Of a DNA stretch of 64,000 bases, positions 10,961-23,158 are shown one piece after another. The notes under the pieces are model-generated. The model had not been told where the DNA came from and searched no databases. It saw only the letters and a list, made by a program, of their open reading frames with translations. Source of the stretch: Melampsora larici-populina 98AG31 (lineage: Eukaryota > Basidiomycota > Pucciniomycetes > Pucciniales > Melampsoraceae). The stretch spans positions 235,663-299,662 of the forward strand of contig NW_006768829.1 in assembly GCF_000204055.1 (NCBI RefSeq), read 5' to 3'. A program made the position numbers and the translations under genes. Numbering within the stretch: position 1 is the first letter of the stretch; every line of letters begins with the position of its first letter.

Positions 10961-12368
10961 CTAATCATTACGACCAGAGCCCCGTTTCATCCACATCGCC
11001 GTCTTGAGATCATTCATCAAGCGTAAGTGTCGATCACGATCTCGTAGTTGTGACATGGTAACATAGTACTCAGCAAGCGTATAAGATAACTGTGGATCGA
11101 CTCGATTTGGATGGATTCTAAGGCCGTGTTTTGTCCGATAGTCTATGGTGACTTGATCAAGTTCACCACGATCCTATACAACCATGTTGTGGAGGATGAT
11201 GCAACATAAGATCACCTCAGTCATTTCCTTGAGACTCCAAAGCCGACATGGTTGAGTTAAGATATGCCATCTCGCTTGAAGCACACCAAAAGCGCGCTCA
11301 ATATCTTTCCTCAGCGCTTCCTGCAGCTTGCAGAAATGTCGACTCGCTTCATCCAAAGGTTTTTGAATGGATTTGATGAGGACGGGCCAGGGAGGATAGA
11401 TCCCGTCTGCTAGATAGTATCCACGAGTGTAATGGTTCCCATTCACCTCAAAATGGACTTGATCTTCAGAACCTGGAGGGTAGAATCAGTCAGATCTATC
11501 CTACATAATGTAATGCGAAAAACCTACCATTGATGAATGAATCAAACAACGGACTCTTCTGTAAGACATTAATATCATTTAGAGCTCCTGGTGTCCCAAA
11601 GAAGGCATGCCAGATACGTAGGTTTTTTGAAGCAACAGCCTCCAGTATAACTGAGGTTCCTTTTTCTTTCCCCTCGTACTGACCAGCCCACGCTTGAGGG
11701 CAGTTCTTCCAAAGCCAGTGCATGCCATCTATACTCCCTTTACATCCTGGGAAGCCTCTCATTTCATTTTCCTTCAGTATTACTTCCAGCTCTTCAGAGT
11801 TTGGAGGTCGTAGATATTCTTTTCCATAAATCTCGATGATATCGTGTACAAAATGTTTTAAACATTCTACTGCAGTACTTTCTCCAATTTTCAAGTAATC
11901 ATCTAAACCATCAGCAGCAGTTCCATACGCCAACTGTCTCAGTGCAGCGGTGATCTTCTGGGTTGTTGAAAGTCCTAGTTGCAGACAGCAATCCTATATG
12001 AAATGTAGATATTAAATTAGATTGAAGAAACTTTTGGAAGATTTAGATTTGGATAAACTTACACGACGTTGTATCCAGTATATGCTGTGTCCTTGCAGGT
12101 CAGTAGCCAGTCTCTGAAATAGTTCTGGACTCATCCGGAACCGTCTTTCAAATAAATGGCGTGGATACAACGGCGATTCGACAAAGTAATCCTCTTGAAG
12201 AAGTTTATCGGCAGCAATTCGATCGCGTTGAATCCGTGCACGTGTGTTCTGATGGCTGGGTGTAGATGGATTGTTGATAAGATCCATGATCAACTGATCA
12301 TAATCTTCATCTTTGAGTTCTTCATCAATTGATTTCAAGTGTTGTTCTAAAACAGACGATGCGTCCAT
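10961..12368 (-). pseudogene. PIF/Harbinger DDE transposase with one premature stop
   Basis: Exons on the minus strand are 12368-12063, 11993-11528 and 11472-11174, with GT-AG introns. They encode 356 residues with the DDE_Tnp_4 catalytic set: D in GSIDGMHWLW, D in PGALNDINVL and E in DIERAFGVLQARW. Translation stops at TAG 11176-11174 after HNMVV, but the same frame continues DRGELDQVTIDYRTKHGL to a natural stop at 10961, about 70 more residues. One base change therefore removes the C-terminus. The catalytic residues are upstream of it, so residual activity cannot be excluded. Confidence 0.88.
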
Positions 12369-12591
12369 TGAGAAGATGATTTGAGTTTGGGCTTCAAAAA
12401 GAATTGTGTAGCCTCAAACTAAAGCCAACGGTTGTGGGCACAGTCTGTATATTTGGATTAACTAGGATTAACTCCATCCTTACAGACAACGACTGTGGGA
12501 ACTGGCTTTAGTTTAGTTGACCCTGACTAAAGATCTCTAAGTTTACCCACGCTAAAGCCAAATTTGACGCCAACGATTGGAGATGCTCTTA

Positions 12592-13299
12592 GATAACAAG
12601 ACTTAACTCAGACTTAAATAGTCAAGCAAACCTAACCCGAACCTGACTCAAAGAAAGATAAACCTAAGTGCCAACCACAAGTTGACACCTAGGTCTAGAA
12701 TATATAAACCCCTCCTCTTCCCCCTCTGGAAGAAGGAACCAACTTCATATCATTCCACAATCACACATCACAACTTACTTGATTCTTACCAAGAATACTG
12801 AGTAAAGTGATTTTATTGTACTTGATCTATAGTTCTACTATCTTGCACAAGCCCTTTTAAATTTAAAGCGGTGATTCTGAGCTAGTGGAAATAGCTATAG
12901 AATCAAGCTTTAGAAATGCATAGGATACCTCCTGAGATTGAGTGTAAAGTATCCGGCGGAGCCTTTGAGTAATCAAAGTGTAAAGTTCTGCAGGCTCTGG
13001 GAGTGCACATCAAACCAGAGCTCAGGGTAAGGTCCTTCGAAGGATTACTCAGCCACCCCACATGGCATCAAATCATCTTATTAGAGGTCACGTAACTGTA
13101 GTCTTCACTTGGGTGTAACCAGTGAAGACTTCCTCTTTTCACTACTTTCCACCTTTTTTTAGTGCAGAGCCAGCCCAACAGTAGCTGAATCCTCACAAAG
13201 AACAACAGTGTGACAACAATTGTGTTCTAATATATGAATGACTCAAACTCATTGACCCACAGCAGATGTTAGAAAGGAACCTCTTCTATAATGTCCATC
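12592..13299 (+). other. Possible LTR or promoter region
   Basis: A well-formed TATATAA at 12701-12707 is followed by a pyrimidine-rich stretch (CCCCTCCTCTTCCCCCTCTG) and then AT-rich sequence without open frames. This resembles an LTR promoter followed by R/U5, or a host promoter whose gene is lost. I found no matching second copy. Confidence 0.3.
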
Positions 13300-14315
13300 C
13301 TATTATACATGTCCTGCATTTTAGCATGACATTGCTACACAATGTTCAATTGCAATGATGGAAGGAGTACTGCAAATTCAGCCTCATATTTTTCAAAATC
13401 CAAAACTTGGGATTCTAATCAGGCTGAAATACACTGATAAATTATCAGTCCATCCTCTGCAGGCTCCAGAGGACGCCTACAATGTGAGGAGGTACTTACT
13501 TAAATTAGGGTTCCTCACAATCTGTGATCTCTTTGACAGTGTCATACCACTTCCTCATGTCCATCCAACACCTCATCAACTCAGAGTTGGCAAAAGGCCT
13601 CACATCCAAGTTCTTAGAGACATCACACATCACCAATGTTGCTTGGTGTGGCGTGAGGAGGCTCAGACCAAAATCCCAACTGGCAACTTTCTTCAACACC
13701 AGGTGATCAAGCGTCAAGATCTTTCTTTCAACTGTTAATCCTTGAAACCTTTCTGGAACTGACCTTTGAACGATGCAATCTTCATCATCATGGAACCTAC
13801 CCATGATTTCTGATGAAGGAAGGTTGGTTCAAATGGAAGATTTGATTCACAGTCATTTCAAAAACAACTTCAAAGAGCTCAAACATTCTGTGAAAGAACC
13901 TCCCCCCAAATTTCCGGTCTGCTCCATGGTCCAGTATTTCTACAATCCAGTCACTGCAAGATCAAGTTCAAAGATTCCCAGCAGGAACCTCTGTGATTCA
14001 ACAATTCCGGGCAAGAATCTTCCTACTCAAATTCTTAGGTCCCTCAAACTCTGTTTACCAACTAGTCCAATATTTCTACTATTCATTCACTCACTGAAAG
14101 CTCATAACCAGACATTCCATGCAAGAACTTCTAAGAATTCAAGAACTGTTAAGGACAGAACTAACCCTGACCCTAACCTCCTCAAAGACCAGGTCTTGCA
14201 TTGAAGAGAGTTCAAAATTGAACTTTCCCAGAGGAATGCCCTTATGTGAGACCTAACTCTTGCTATAATACCTTCCCTCACCTAGACATAGCCTAGGGAA
14301 GGGAAGGTAACCCTT
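13300..14315. other. No clear gene; possible LTR of the Gypsy relic
   Basis: Open frames of up to 143 codons exist on plus (13773-14204) and 99 on minus (13505-13804), but neither shows a domain I recognise. On the minus strand just past the Gypsy relic, a purine-rich GGTGAGGGAAGG precedes TATTATAGCAAGAG near 14268, which could be a polypurine tract and a degraded LTR start. Confidence 0.3.
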
Positions 14316-15061
14316 TTATGCAATAAAAATGATTTCATAGAAATGAAAGGATCTTGCAAGCTCTGCGTCCTTCCCACAGGCAGCATTACAAAACCCAGCG
14401 GGAAAAAGCTTGCTCTCTTTCTTTTGTCTCCTAGTTCTCCTATATATTGAATTTGCATTTGGAAATTTTGTCTTGAATTCATTTAATAAATTCATACTAT
14501 CATTCAAATTGTCTTCCAGTTCCCATGAGTTATGTTCTGGGTTGAATCCCTTCCATCTTACTAAAATTCAATTTTACCATACCTCTTCCTGCCATCCAAT
14601 ATCTTGTTTGCCTCCCATTCTTTGTTGTTTTTGATGATAACTGGTAATGGTGTGACTTGATTTCTTTCCGTTATGGTGTCTGGGTGATGTGTCCTAAGGA
14701 GAGAAATGTGAAATATGGGGTGTACTCCTCTCATGGAAAGAGGTAGGGTCAGTTTGTATGTGGATCTTGAGATCTTTTTGATGATTGGAAAACCTCCTAG
14801 CCATTTGTTGTCCAATTTAGGGCTGGGTTGTGTTGTCAAAATGTTTTGACTGCAGAGCCAACCTTGGTTTCCAAAATTCCAGTTGGTTGTTGGGCAAATA
14901 CCTTTGTCAAATTGATGTTTCATTGCTCCCTGCGCTACCTTTAAACATTCTTTCAGTTCAGCTTGGACTTCTTCTAGTACTTCCATCCTTGCTTCCATGG
15001 TGTCGTAATCAAGGGCAATCAAATCAAACATATGACTTTTTTTAAAAAGATACAAATACAA
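14316..15061 (-). pseudogene. Ty3/Gypsy chromovirus relic: integrase tail and chromodomain
   Basis: The minus strand shows the C-terminal part of a Gypsy Pol: LKECLKVAQGAMKHQFDKG, KLDNKWLGGFPIIKKIS, LPLSMRGVHPIFHISLLR, then the chromodomain start EWEANKILDGRKRYGKIEF. After a frameshift near 14550 the tail continues NDSMNLLNEFKTKFPNANSI. The same module ends the intact Gypsy element at 38593-44538, but this copy is clearly diverged. Nothing upstream of 15061 continues the polyprotein, so this is a 3' fragment. Confidence 0.85.
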
Positions 15062-16250
15062 AAATATAATGCATTATAGAAAACTGCATTAGGTTATCAA
15101 TTTTTCTTGAACTATTTTTACTGGTTTCATTCCTTATTTTTCATTTTTTATTTCATTAAATTTATTTCAATTATTTCATGTCTCTAACTTTATTCAATAT
15201 CCCTTATATACCACATGTTTTTTATGTGTAGAGGTGTTTCTGTTTTTTGTTGTCCCTTGTTTTTGGATTTTTTTAATGGTTATGTGGTGATGTGTAGGAG
15301 GTGTAGTGTAAAATGAAGTTAAAAGTCAAAATTATGGGTGCATCTGTTATGTTTAGTCAGGGAAATCAAAGCCTTGTACAACCTGTCTGGTGGAAAATTG
15401 GCCAGCCACTGGCATCTCACATGATGTACATTTCACATGTATTTGAATATGCCTGTGTGTCACACAACTAAATCTGCCAAACTATCCAATACTCATCAAA
15501 CTCAAATATGATCCCTTGTTGAAGGTGTGAAACTTACTCACTTGTATGTACTTTCTCCTCATCTGTTTGTGTCCATTCAATTGTGATCTATCTGCTTTTG
15601 GAAATCACCATCTCCCTCTATATCCCTCCTTGTGTATAGATGTTTGCCCATGGAAAACAACCACAACAAACGCTGATGATCATAACAAACAAACACCAGG
15701 CAATGTGGGTTTGTCACACAATACTCCTCACACCATGTCATGATAGTACAAAAAGCATACTTTCCATGGGTTCTTGCCACACGCGCAATGTTAGCCAAAT
15801 GGAGTAGTAGTCCACCCAATAAGATGGTCAAGTCTAGGTGTGCAAATAAAGCTTTTCCAACTCTATGTACATTGAATAAGTCATCTTGAGAATGCATCCA
15901 ATTGAGTATCACATATTCTCAATGAGAAAACAATTTTCAAATGATCCGTGCCATGCCCTGCTCCTTCAAGAATGTGAAGCAATCCAAATCAGCCCTGACC
16001 CATCTAATTCTTTTGTTCTCATATTTGTTTGTTGTTCAAAACTTTCTGTATCAGCTTTGGTACCAATCTGATTTATTTGTTCTTGAATTTTTTGTTTGAA
16101 GTAGTATTTTGTAGCATTGCCTTTTGTATCAGCTCTGCTATAAATCTAGACTTATTGTTTTTGGATCCATTTTGTTTGTAATCTATATTGGTTGTAGGTT
16201 TGGAGTAATACATGACATAATCAAATCCTTACCATGAAGAAGTCTCAAAA
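15062..16250. other. No recognisable gene; short diverged direct repeat
   Basis: AT-rich. A 111-codon minus frame (15577-15912) has no domain I recognise. Near 16044-16190 two diverged copies of about 80 bp occur (TGTATCAGCTTTGGTACCAA and TGTATCAGCTCTGCTATAAA, each followed by TTATT-G-TT). On the minus strand these resemble a Copia primer-binding region, which would fit the adjacent relic, but this is weak. Confidence 0.35.
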
Positions 16251-17400
16251 CTAGCAACATAAAAAAAGACCAGGCTTGGTGGAACAATAGGGAGAACAAG
16301 AATGGAAAGACATGCAAGGCATCTTGCTCTTTACATGAATAGTACATTGTTGAACATACATTTCATTTACAATTGAAGGCTCGATGTCTTGGGATTTCAG
16401 AAGATCCTTCAGTGGGCATAAGCCAATGTAGCCTAAACAGGAATGCCAGTCAAATAGGCTAATGTCAGCTTCACTTTCAAAGCATGAGATAGACAAAGAG
16501 GTATTGGCCTTCTCAGGAAGATAATAGAGATTTTCTCTCCCAACACCGTGGCAAACTGGCTTGGACTTTTAAAGATTGCATGAGGAATCATGTATTTGAC
16601 AACCTTCCTTGGTGAATACAACTGTAAAATCATCATCACGTAAGGAAGATATGAGAGTAGTGGTTCCTGAAGATTGGGAACCAGTAGTGACTTGTGAGCT
16701 GTAAGTCCAGATATTCCAAGCTCAGCTTTGCTGGAGTGTGTAGCATGAATAACTGAGCTATTGGCCAAATGTATAGATCAATTGACAGGAGAGATTTGAT
16801 TGAGTGAGGAGGTATGCGGAGTGATTGTGAGGGACAACCTGAATCAATATTCCATTCACGGAAACAATATGACTTTGCAAATTCAGTCAAGGCAAATTTT
16901 ACAAGTGAGTGATGATCTTCATCATCAGAGTGACCTTCTGAATAACTGAAGTTCAAAGCAACAACTGATGTCTTCCCTGCTTTGGAGACTTGATTGGAAA
17001 ATTTTGAACCAGAAGAAGTAGAGGTTGATTTTTGTTCTTCAAGGATCTTGTCAAGGCCCCACAATGGGCAAGGTCATGATTTGTCCATCTACAGAAAGAA
17101 CACAGTTTGCTGTTCTTTGGACAGCAATTGTAAGAACGTTGATCAGATGAAGGAGTAGGCTTGTAAGGTCCATTGGAAGAAGGGTGAGTTTTGAAAGCCT
17201 TGGCAACAGACACATGACCAGAGGAGTTTATTTGGTTCTGTTCATTCTTTAGAGCACACATGACTGAGACAGAATCAGTGGTTGTCTGCTGCATTAAGGG
17301 AGTAACAACATGTGCCCAGTCATCAGGCAGGGAGTTGATGAGCAAGGCTGTGTAGATATCATTGGCCATGAGGGGATGATCAGTGGTGATACAAGAAGCA
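16251..17400 (-). pseudogene. Copia relic: Gag zinc knuckle, protease and pre-integrase
   Basis: The minus strand carries a Gag end (TALLINSLPDDWAHVVTPL) with an intact CX2CX4HX4C knuckle (CSFCRWTNHDLAHC, near 17070). A protease start follows (WNIDSGCPSQSL, where DSG is the aspartic triad, near 16840), then a pre-integrase zinc part (DWHSCLGYIGLCPLKDLL, KSKMPCMSFHSCSPYC, near 16300-16440). Frames change near 17060, 16700 and 16450. Integrase, RT and RNase H are missing. It is a different and older Copia from the two at the left of the window. Confidence 0.85.
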
Positions 17401-18163
17401 AGCTTCTCAAAAAGTCAATTCATGAATTGGAGGTGAGCATCCCAATCCATCTCTCCCATTCTTGAGGTAATATAAGAATTAAGAACTAGCATCTGAGAAG
17501 CAACTCAAACACACAATCCGTCGGATGGCGGACAAGGACCATATGCCACGGCTACCTACACCTCGAGGTCACCTTTTGTCGAGCAACCGCGGTCAGGTGG
17601 TGGAATTATAAGCCCGTTGAATCCCGGCTGAGAGCTGGCCGGACAGCGGCTTGGCCCTGATCTAGAAGCCGGTACAAAAAAACCCCGCTGGTCTATCACT
17701 TTGACCAGCGGTTGTAAGATCATAATTTCATTGACTGGCTTGATCTCAATTTTTTTCTTCGGCTTCCCGCTTGGTGTCTGGGCCAGCGGATGAAAACTGG
17801 CTATCTTATGGCTGAGTACCCCAAAGTAAATGAACAACGGCACTGTTGCCATTGATAAACCAGTTGACGAAGTCTGAAGAGCAGCGCAATCCACTGGTGG
17901 CGCGATCCATCACTTTCGAACATGCTGAGCTCATCAAAAGCAGAGGGCCAAAGGATGCGATTCCCTTCTAAGATCTTTCTGAAACATCGTCGCCATCTTC
18001 GTTATGTCCTGAAGTTCGTCATCACCTTGACACTTCATCTCTCATCTCTCTCATTATTCATTTCTTCAAGAAAGAACACGATCTTCAAATCATTGTTCGT
18101 TTTCATTTATTCAAGTTGACATTCTTATTGTTCACTCGTTGTTTGTCCGTCGATTATTGAACC
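17401..18163. other. GC-richer spacer before the Plavaka-like gene
   Basis: From about 17510 to 17930 base composition shifts to GC-richer, with the inverted pair CCGCTGGTC/GACCAGCGG near 17685-17710. The region 22140-22370 on the other side of the transposase gene has similar composition and CCAGCGG motifs. I could not align terminal inverted repeats, so element ends remain unknown. Confidence 0.4.
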
Positions 18164-21100
18164 ATGGCTAAAACCGATGCGCTAGAGAAATGTAACACTA
18201 ATTTCCTACAAGTTTATCCGATATTGCGCATCTGACACCACACCTTTCTTATTCGCAAGGCTTTATTGAGACGCCTGAAGGGCCAGACAGCGCTCGTTTT
18301 TTCTGTGCTGCTTGTGACAGCCGTCCATTGAAACCCGATTCGCTTAGGAAACATTGTGCATCACAAAATCACATTCAAAACTTTGAAAAGTGGCTCATTC
18401 GCCACAGCGATCAAAAACACAATCAGAACACAAACGATGGAAGCGAAATCATCTCAAATGGAAATGTCATGTTCCAGTCTGAATCAGATCCTGATAGTGA
18501 TCCCGGTGATCAGGAAATTTACTTGTCTCCTGTTGATCTTGACGAAGATGACTTTGAAGCTGAAGATAGAAGAAAGACACTGCTGGATCTTTACGCTCGA
18601 GATCATACTTCAATTTTCAAATCACCCGCTCTCAGTGTTGACAGCCAAGACGATGACGAGTACGACAACAACGACAACAAAACCAGGATTAGTGAACCCG
18701 ATGAGCAAGATGATGGTCAATCACATATCTCTGATGACCCAAACGAACGTGACGGCGCTGATATAGATGGGAATGACCCTTCTTGGGCTCCTTTTTCAAG
18801 TTTGGAGGCAAGTATTATGGCTTTATCTTATTAGATCTTTGTCTTAATGAGCAACATCTGTCTCTCTCATTAGCAATTTGTGGGTCTGCTGACATTAGGC
18901 TCAGGAAGGACTACAATGTCATTATTGCAATACGAACGTGTACGGTCATTTGTTGGTTTGCTCAACATTAAGCTCCCAGGATACAAAAGTCTGCAAGAGG
19001 CTCGCCGAAAGCTCAAGATGAGATATGATTTCACCGTGTCGCAGACTACCAGCGCTCTTGAAAAGCCGTGTTTTGGGCTGCAGGTCAAGCAGATATTGAA
19101 GCAGGTAAGCAGATGTTTTCGGGACTACAGCAGTTTCATGATTATTGATAAGTGGCATTATAGGAACTCAGTAATCCTTATGTTAGAGAATATCTTGACT
19201 TCATCCCGGTCCAGCCAAACTCGACTTCTAAAGTCAACTCATTGATACAATCCAAGAAATGGCGTGAGGAACTTGAATGCAAATTGTGTGTGCAGATGGT
19301 CGAGCGGCCCCAAGGACATTTTTATCTATTTGAGCCTGTGCAACTACAATCAAAACAACTCGTAGTTCCAGTCTATTTCTACCGTTCGGGATCCAATACA
19401 TTGGCAAAGTGTGTGCCAACAAACCAACAACTCAACAATAATTCGACGATCCGAATAGAATTTCCGTCAGTTTCAAAGTTCGACTCCGATGAATTATCCT
19501 CAATAAACGTGAATAGCTTTTGGAGATCGTTTGATAAAGTGGAATTACGTCCAGGTAAGCTCCTCAAGGACCGCTGTGGCGAATTTATGTACGGTGAGCT
19601 TTTGTGATCCCATTGTTTTGCATGCCACCCACCAAATTCTGATCTTCTTCCGATTTCAGAGCGCTCTGTAGGAGCCTTCACCAAAGTACCATTCACAAAT
19701 CCTTGGCGTACGAAAGCTGGTGGCCGCATCATTCGCCATATACCTCTGGTTCTATACTGTGATGATCTATCAGGGAACGTTTCAAAACGATGGAATAAAC
19801 ATATTGCATTTTATTTTACTTTGGCTGGTTTGCCTGCAAAGCTGGCAAACCAGGAGTATAATTGTCACTTTTTGACCACTTCGAATACGGCAGGAGCGCT
19901 GGAACTGGCTGATCCGGTGATTGAAAGTATCAAGTAAGTCTTCTGGAATGATTCTGGCCATCAGTTAGATTACTAGTTGAATTTGATCTTAACTTTGATT
20001 CCAAAAAGTGGTCTATCTACTGAAGGCTTTGTTGCGTATGATTGCAAGATTAAAGCCGAAGTTTTTGTGATGACGATGGTTCTAATGCATTTAGGCGACT
20101 CGCCAATGCATGCTGAAGTTAGCAATACTATGAATCCCTCAAGCTCACTAACGCCTTGCAGAATCTGCCATTTACAGGTTGATTCACTAGCCGCAAAAAA
20201 AACCACCACATATGTGTCCAACTTTCTCGGAGTCGACGAAAGCGGAAGGCCAGTAAGTTTATTTTCTCTCATTTATCTATCTTTATGTCCCTTCAATGAA
20301 AACTGACACCCATTTTTGTAATCAATGTAGTTATCCCTGCCAATACGAGACTGGCGCGCTACAATCAAGGGTACGAAAGATCTTTGGCAGCTTGCGCAGC
20401 GTCCAGCAACAATTGCGCTCTTCGACAGTCAATCTTCAACTCTGGGAATAAGAGATACACTGAATATGGAGTTTGTAAGGATAATTCAAAACTTCCATCG
20501 AGATAAAACACTCTCCAACGACGATGTTGCCGGTCTCTGCCAAGAATTGAATAACAATTTTGGCGAGCATATCTTCAACCCATTTCTCCGTCTTGAGGGT
20601 ATGTATTTTCTGTTCAGTCGGTTCATGGTCTGTATGGAAATTATAGAAAATTGACTGGCTTTTTTTGGATGCGCCTCAACCAGGCTTTGATGGCCATCGG
20701 GATACTCCTGTAGAGATTTTACATGTGGTACTTTTAGGTTCTGGCAAGTATATGTTACGTCATCAAATGAAGAAATGCACAGCAAGCGAAAAGAACAGCA
20801 TACGAGCCTGGTGGAGATCATTCAACACGTCGGGTCTAAACATTCCACCTATTCAGCCTAAAACCATGATCCAACATTTTCAAAGTCTCAATGGTAAAGA
20901 GTTCCGGGCTGTCCTTCAAGCAGCACCATTCATTTTTTTTGAATGTAATTTGACACCAGAAGAGCGCGAAACTTGGCAGGCGCTCTCCAATCTTGCACCA
21001 TATCTATTCCAAACCAAAATATCTGATATTGATACTTATCGCCATGAACTTTCCATTCGCATTCAACATCTTCTCAAAGCAATAGTTCAAATGTCGGCTC

Positions 21101-21905
21101 AATGGTGCAATAAACCAAAATTCCATATGCTCATTCATTTATGCGATTCTATTGACAGGTTTGGTCCAGCTTGCCTTTTTGCTACAGAAAACTTCGAATC
21201 TTTCAATGGGAATACAAGGCATTCATCGGTACATTCAAACCATCTCAGTCCAGGGCGCGATATAGCAAATTCTTCTAACAACAATCGCTTGATGACGCGA
21301 GGAGATTCTTGCAGAAGTGAATCATTTGCAAGAAGCGCGGTTTGCCTGGCTGGTAAGTTCACTTTTCTATTGCACCTGAATTACACATTGAGACATCAGC
21401 ATTAATGGTTGAATTCTATCATCAACACAGAGGCTACAAGCGGTCCACTGGGGCTTATACAGTGCGGATTATCCAAAGAAAACGTTCTGGAATGTGGTTG
21501 ACCAGAAGCTGGAACACTTACGCCGAAAACCTCTTCGATACCGTTATGCGTCTGTCCCACTATTTCTCTCTGAGAGTGAGATCATACACTGAAAGGACCC
21601 ATTTTATTTATTTCAGTTTCTATTTGTGCGTATTGCATGACAATCACGAGTTTTTCAACGGGAAGCAAAATTTCACACAAATCAAATCAAACAAAATAAA
21701 AAATAAATTTAATATGCCCTCAGACAAACGCATCCTCGCTCGTGTACAGAATTTGACAGAGCTGTTTGGAGACGATGTTGCTGAAAATGAAGTTGAACAC
21801 GAGTTGTTTGTACAGGAAGGCGGAGAAGAAGAAGAAGAAGAAGAAGAAGAAGAAGAAGAAGAGGAGGAAGAAGAGGAGGAAGAAGAGGAGGAAGAAGAGG
21901 AATAA
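18164..21905 (+). pseudogene. Plavaka-like (CACTA-related) transposase gene, frameshifted near the C-terminus
   Basis: Exons 18164-18191, 18260-18807, 18874-19104, 19164-19554, 19660-19933, 20009-20252, 20331-20598 and 20684 onward join in frame. The intron at 18808 uses a GC donor (GCAAGT). The N-terminus has a C2H2-like finger (FFCAACDSRP ... HCASQNH) and an acidic region. The body shows the Plavaka/CACTA signature: VVPVYFYRSGSN, LVLYCDDLSGNVSKRWNKH, CRICHLQ, and RDTPVEILHVVLLGSGKY. After NNNRLMT (about 21295) the frame must shift to read AEVNHLQEARFAWL. Further shifts occur before an acidic tail with a glutamate run. It probably no longer makes a full protein. Confidence 0.78.
21823..21901 (+). 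repeat. GAA/GAG microsatellite
   Basis: About 26 triplets of GAA or GAG. In the plus frame it encodes a glutamate run at the end of the Plavaka-like open frame (21405-21905). The antisense poly-serine and poly-phenylalanine frames are artefacts of it. Confidence 0.97.
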
Positions 21906-23158
21906 TGATGTGGTAATCTGGATCTGCACAACATTATTGTAGCTTAGATAATGAATTAGATTTTTCTCTCATCTCTAATTTTCCTTTGTATGTTATGTGT
22001 CATTTTGTATTGTTAATGTGGAATTTAAGACTAAGAATTGTGTGCTGGCACAAAATCACAATGAGCCTACTATTTTTATAGGAGTGCAAGAGCAGCAGTA
22101 TGCTTGGATCTGCACCCGTTTATCATTTGTTTGATACCATGGTTTAAAATCGGGATATGTGAACCACGGCTGAGAAATGGATGGAGAGCCATACCAAGTC
22201 CACCACCTTACTCCACAGCTTCAAAGCGGCTTGGATACCAGCGGTTTTAAAAGCGTGGGTCACCACCAGAGAAATTCAGCGGATCAACCGATTGGACCCT
22301 CGGTTGAAAACCCGCCTTGGGGGGTTTGTGGTGTACCACTAGCTTACGGCACCAAGTAACAAAAGCAGAGAATTGGTTAAAGAAATTTATCCTTGTATGT
22401 TGCTTGAACTGGGAGGTAAGCTGAATACCTGTCACAGGTGGCACACAACCACATCTGGATTTTCAGAATGCCTTGATTGCAAGCTTTCTGCAATCAACTC
22501 TACTTGGTGCCTGTTATGTGAAGTTCTGACATAAAGCCATCAAGATACTCATCTATATGCCTGCCACGCGGACAGCAGAGTCACATACTGCGCGGTCAAC
22601 AAGCCGCGTCATTGATAAGGCTTTGATCAGTCCCAACTTTGTTGAATAATTTTGTTTCACACAGATTGGATGACCCAGTCTCCACTGTTTTCATCTTTCA
22701 TGCGGAGACATGCAACAAGTAGCAAAGTTGTGGCAAGAGAACATGCATTGTCATAACATCATAGGAATTTATGCAGGTCTTGAGCAATGCATATTTGATG
22801 TCTGGTCCACTTTATGACTGACACCATGTAAATACCCGTGGAGCACGTTGTCGTGCACACACGGAGAGTTTTGAAACAAATATCAAAGTCTTTTAGTTGG
22901 ATTTAGACTGAGATTGTTGTTTAGTGCCCTGTGTGCTTTGTGATTTGATTAAAGGATTTTCAGAATCCTTTGTTGTCAGAAGGGGTCAACTGACTTTCAA
23001 CCTCCCAGGTGATAAGGGGAAGATATGCTTGTTGTGGCACCTCTTTGATGCGTTGTTACAGGGTCTACGGAAATTCTTTTGTGTGTGCACGTCGACGTGC
23101 TACAAGGATATTTACATGGTGTGAACGTATGGATGCATGTGATGGAGGATAATTTCCC
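21906..23158. other. No recognisable gene
   Basis: Right flank of the Plavaka-like gene (GC-richer at 22140-22370), then about 800 bp of unassigned sequence up to the 3' end of the aspartic protease gene. Confidence 0.5.

Larger units (their letters stand above)
9459..12588. mobile_element. PIF/Harbinger DNA transposon, complete ends
   Basis: Terminal inverted repeats GAGCATCTCCAATCGTTGG (9459) and CCAACGATTGGAGATGCTC (ending 12588) are flanked by TTA on both sides (9456-9458 and 12589-12591), the standard PIF/Harbinger target duplication. Inside are two convergent genes, a SANT/Myb-like protein on plus and a DDE transposase on minus, which is the superfamily's two-gene design. Length is 3130 bp. 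The transposase has a late stop codon (see its entry), so autonomy is doubtful. Confidence 0.95.

Noticed and set aside
21644..21934. Antisense poly-serine and poly-phenylalanine frames
   Set aside because: They are the reverse reading of the GAA/GAG microsatellite, with no independent coding signal.
17510..22370. Terminal inverted repeats of the Plavaka-like element
   Set aside because: Both flanks are GC-richer and share CCAGCGG motifs, but I could not align ends or find a target duplication.
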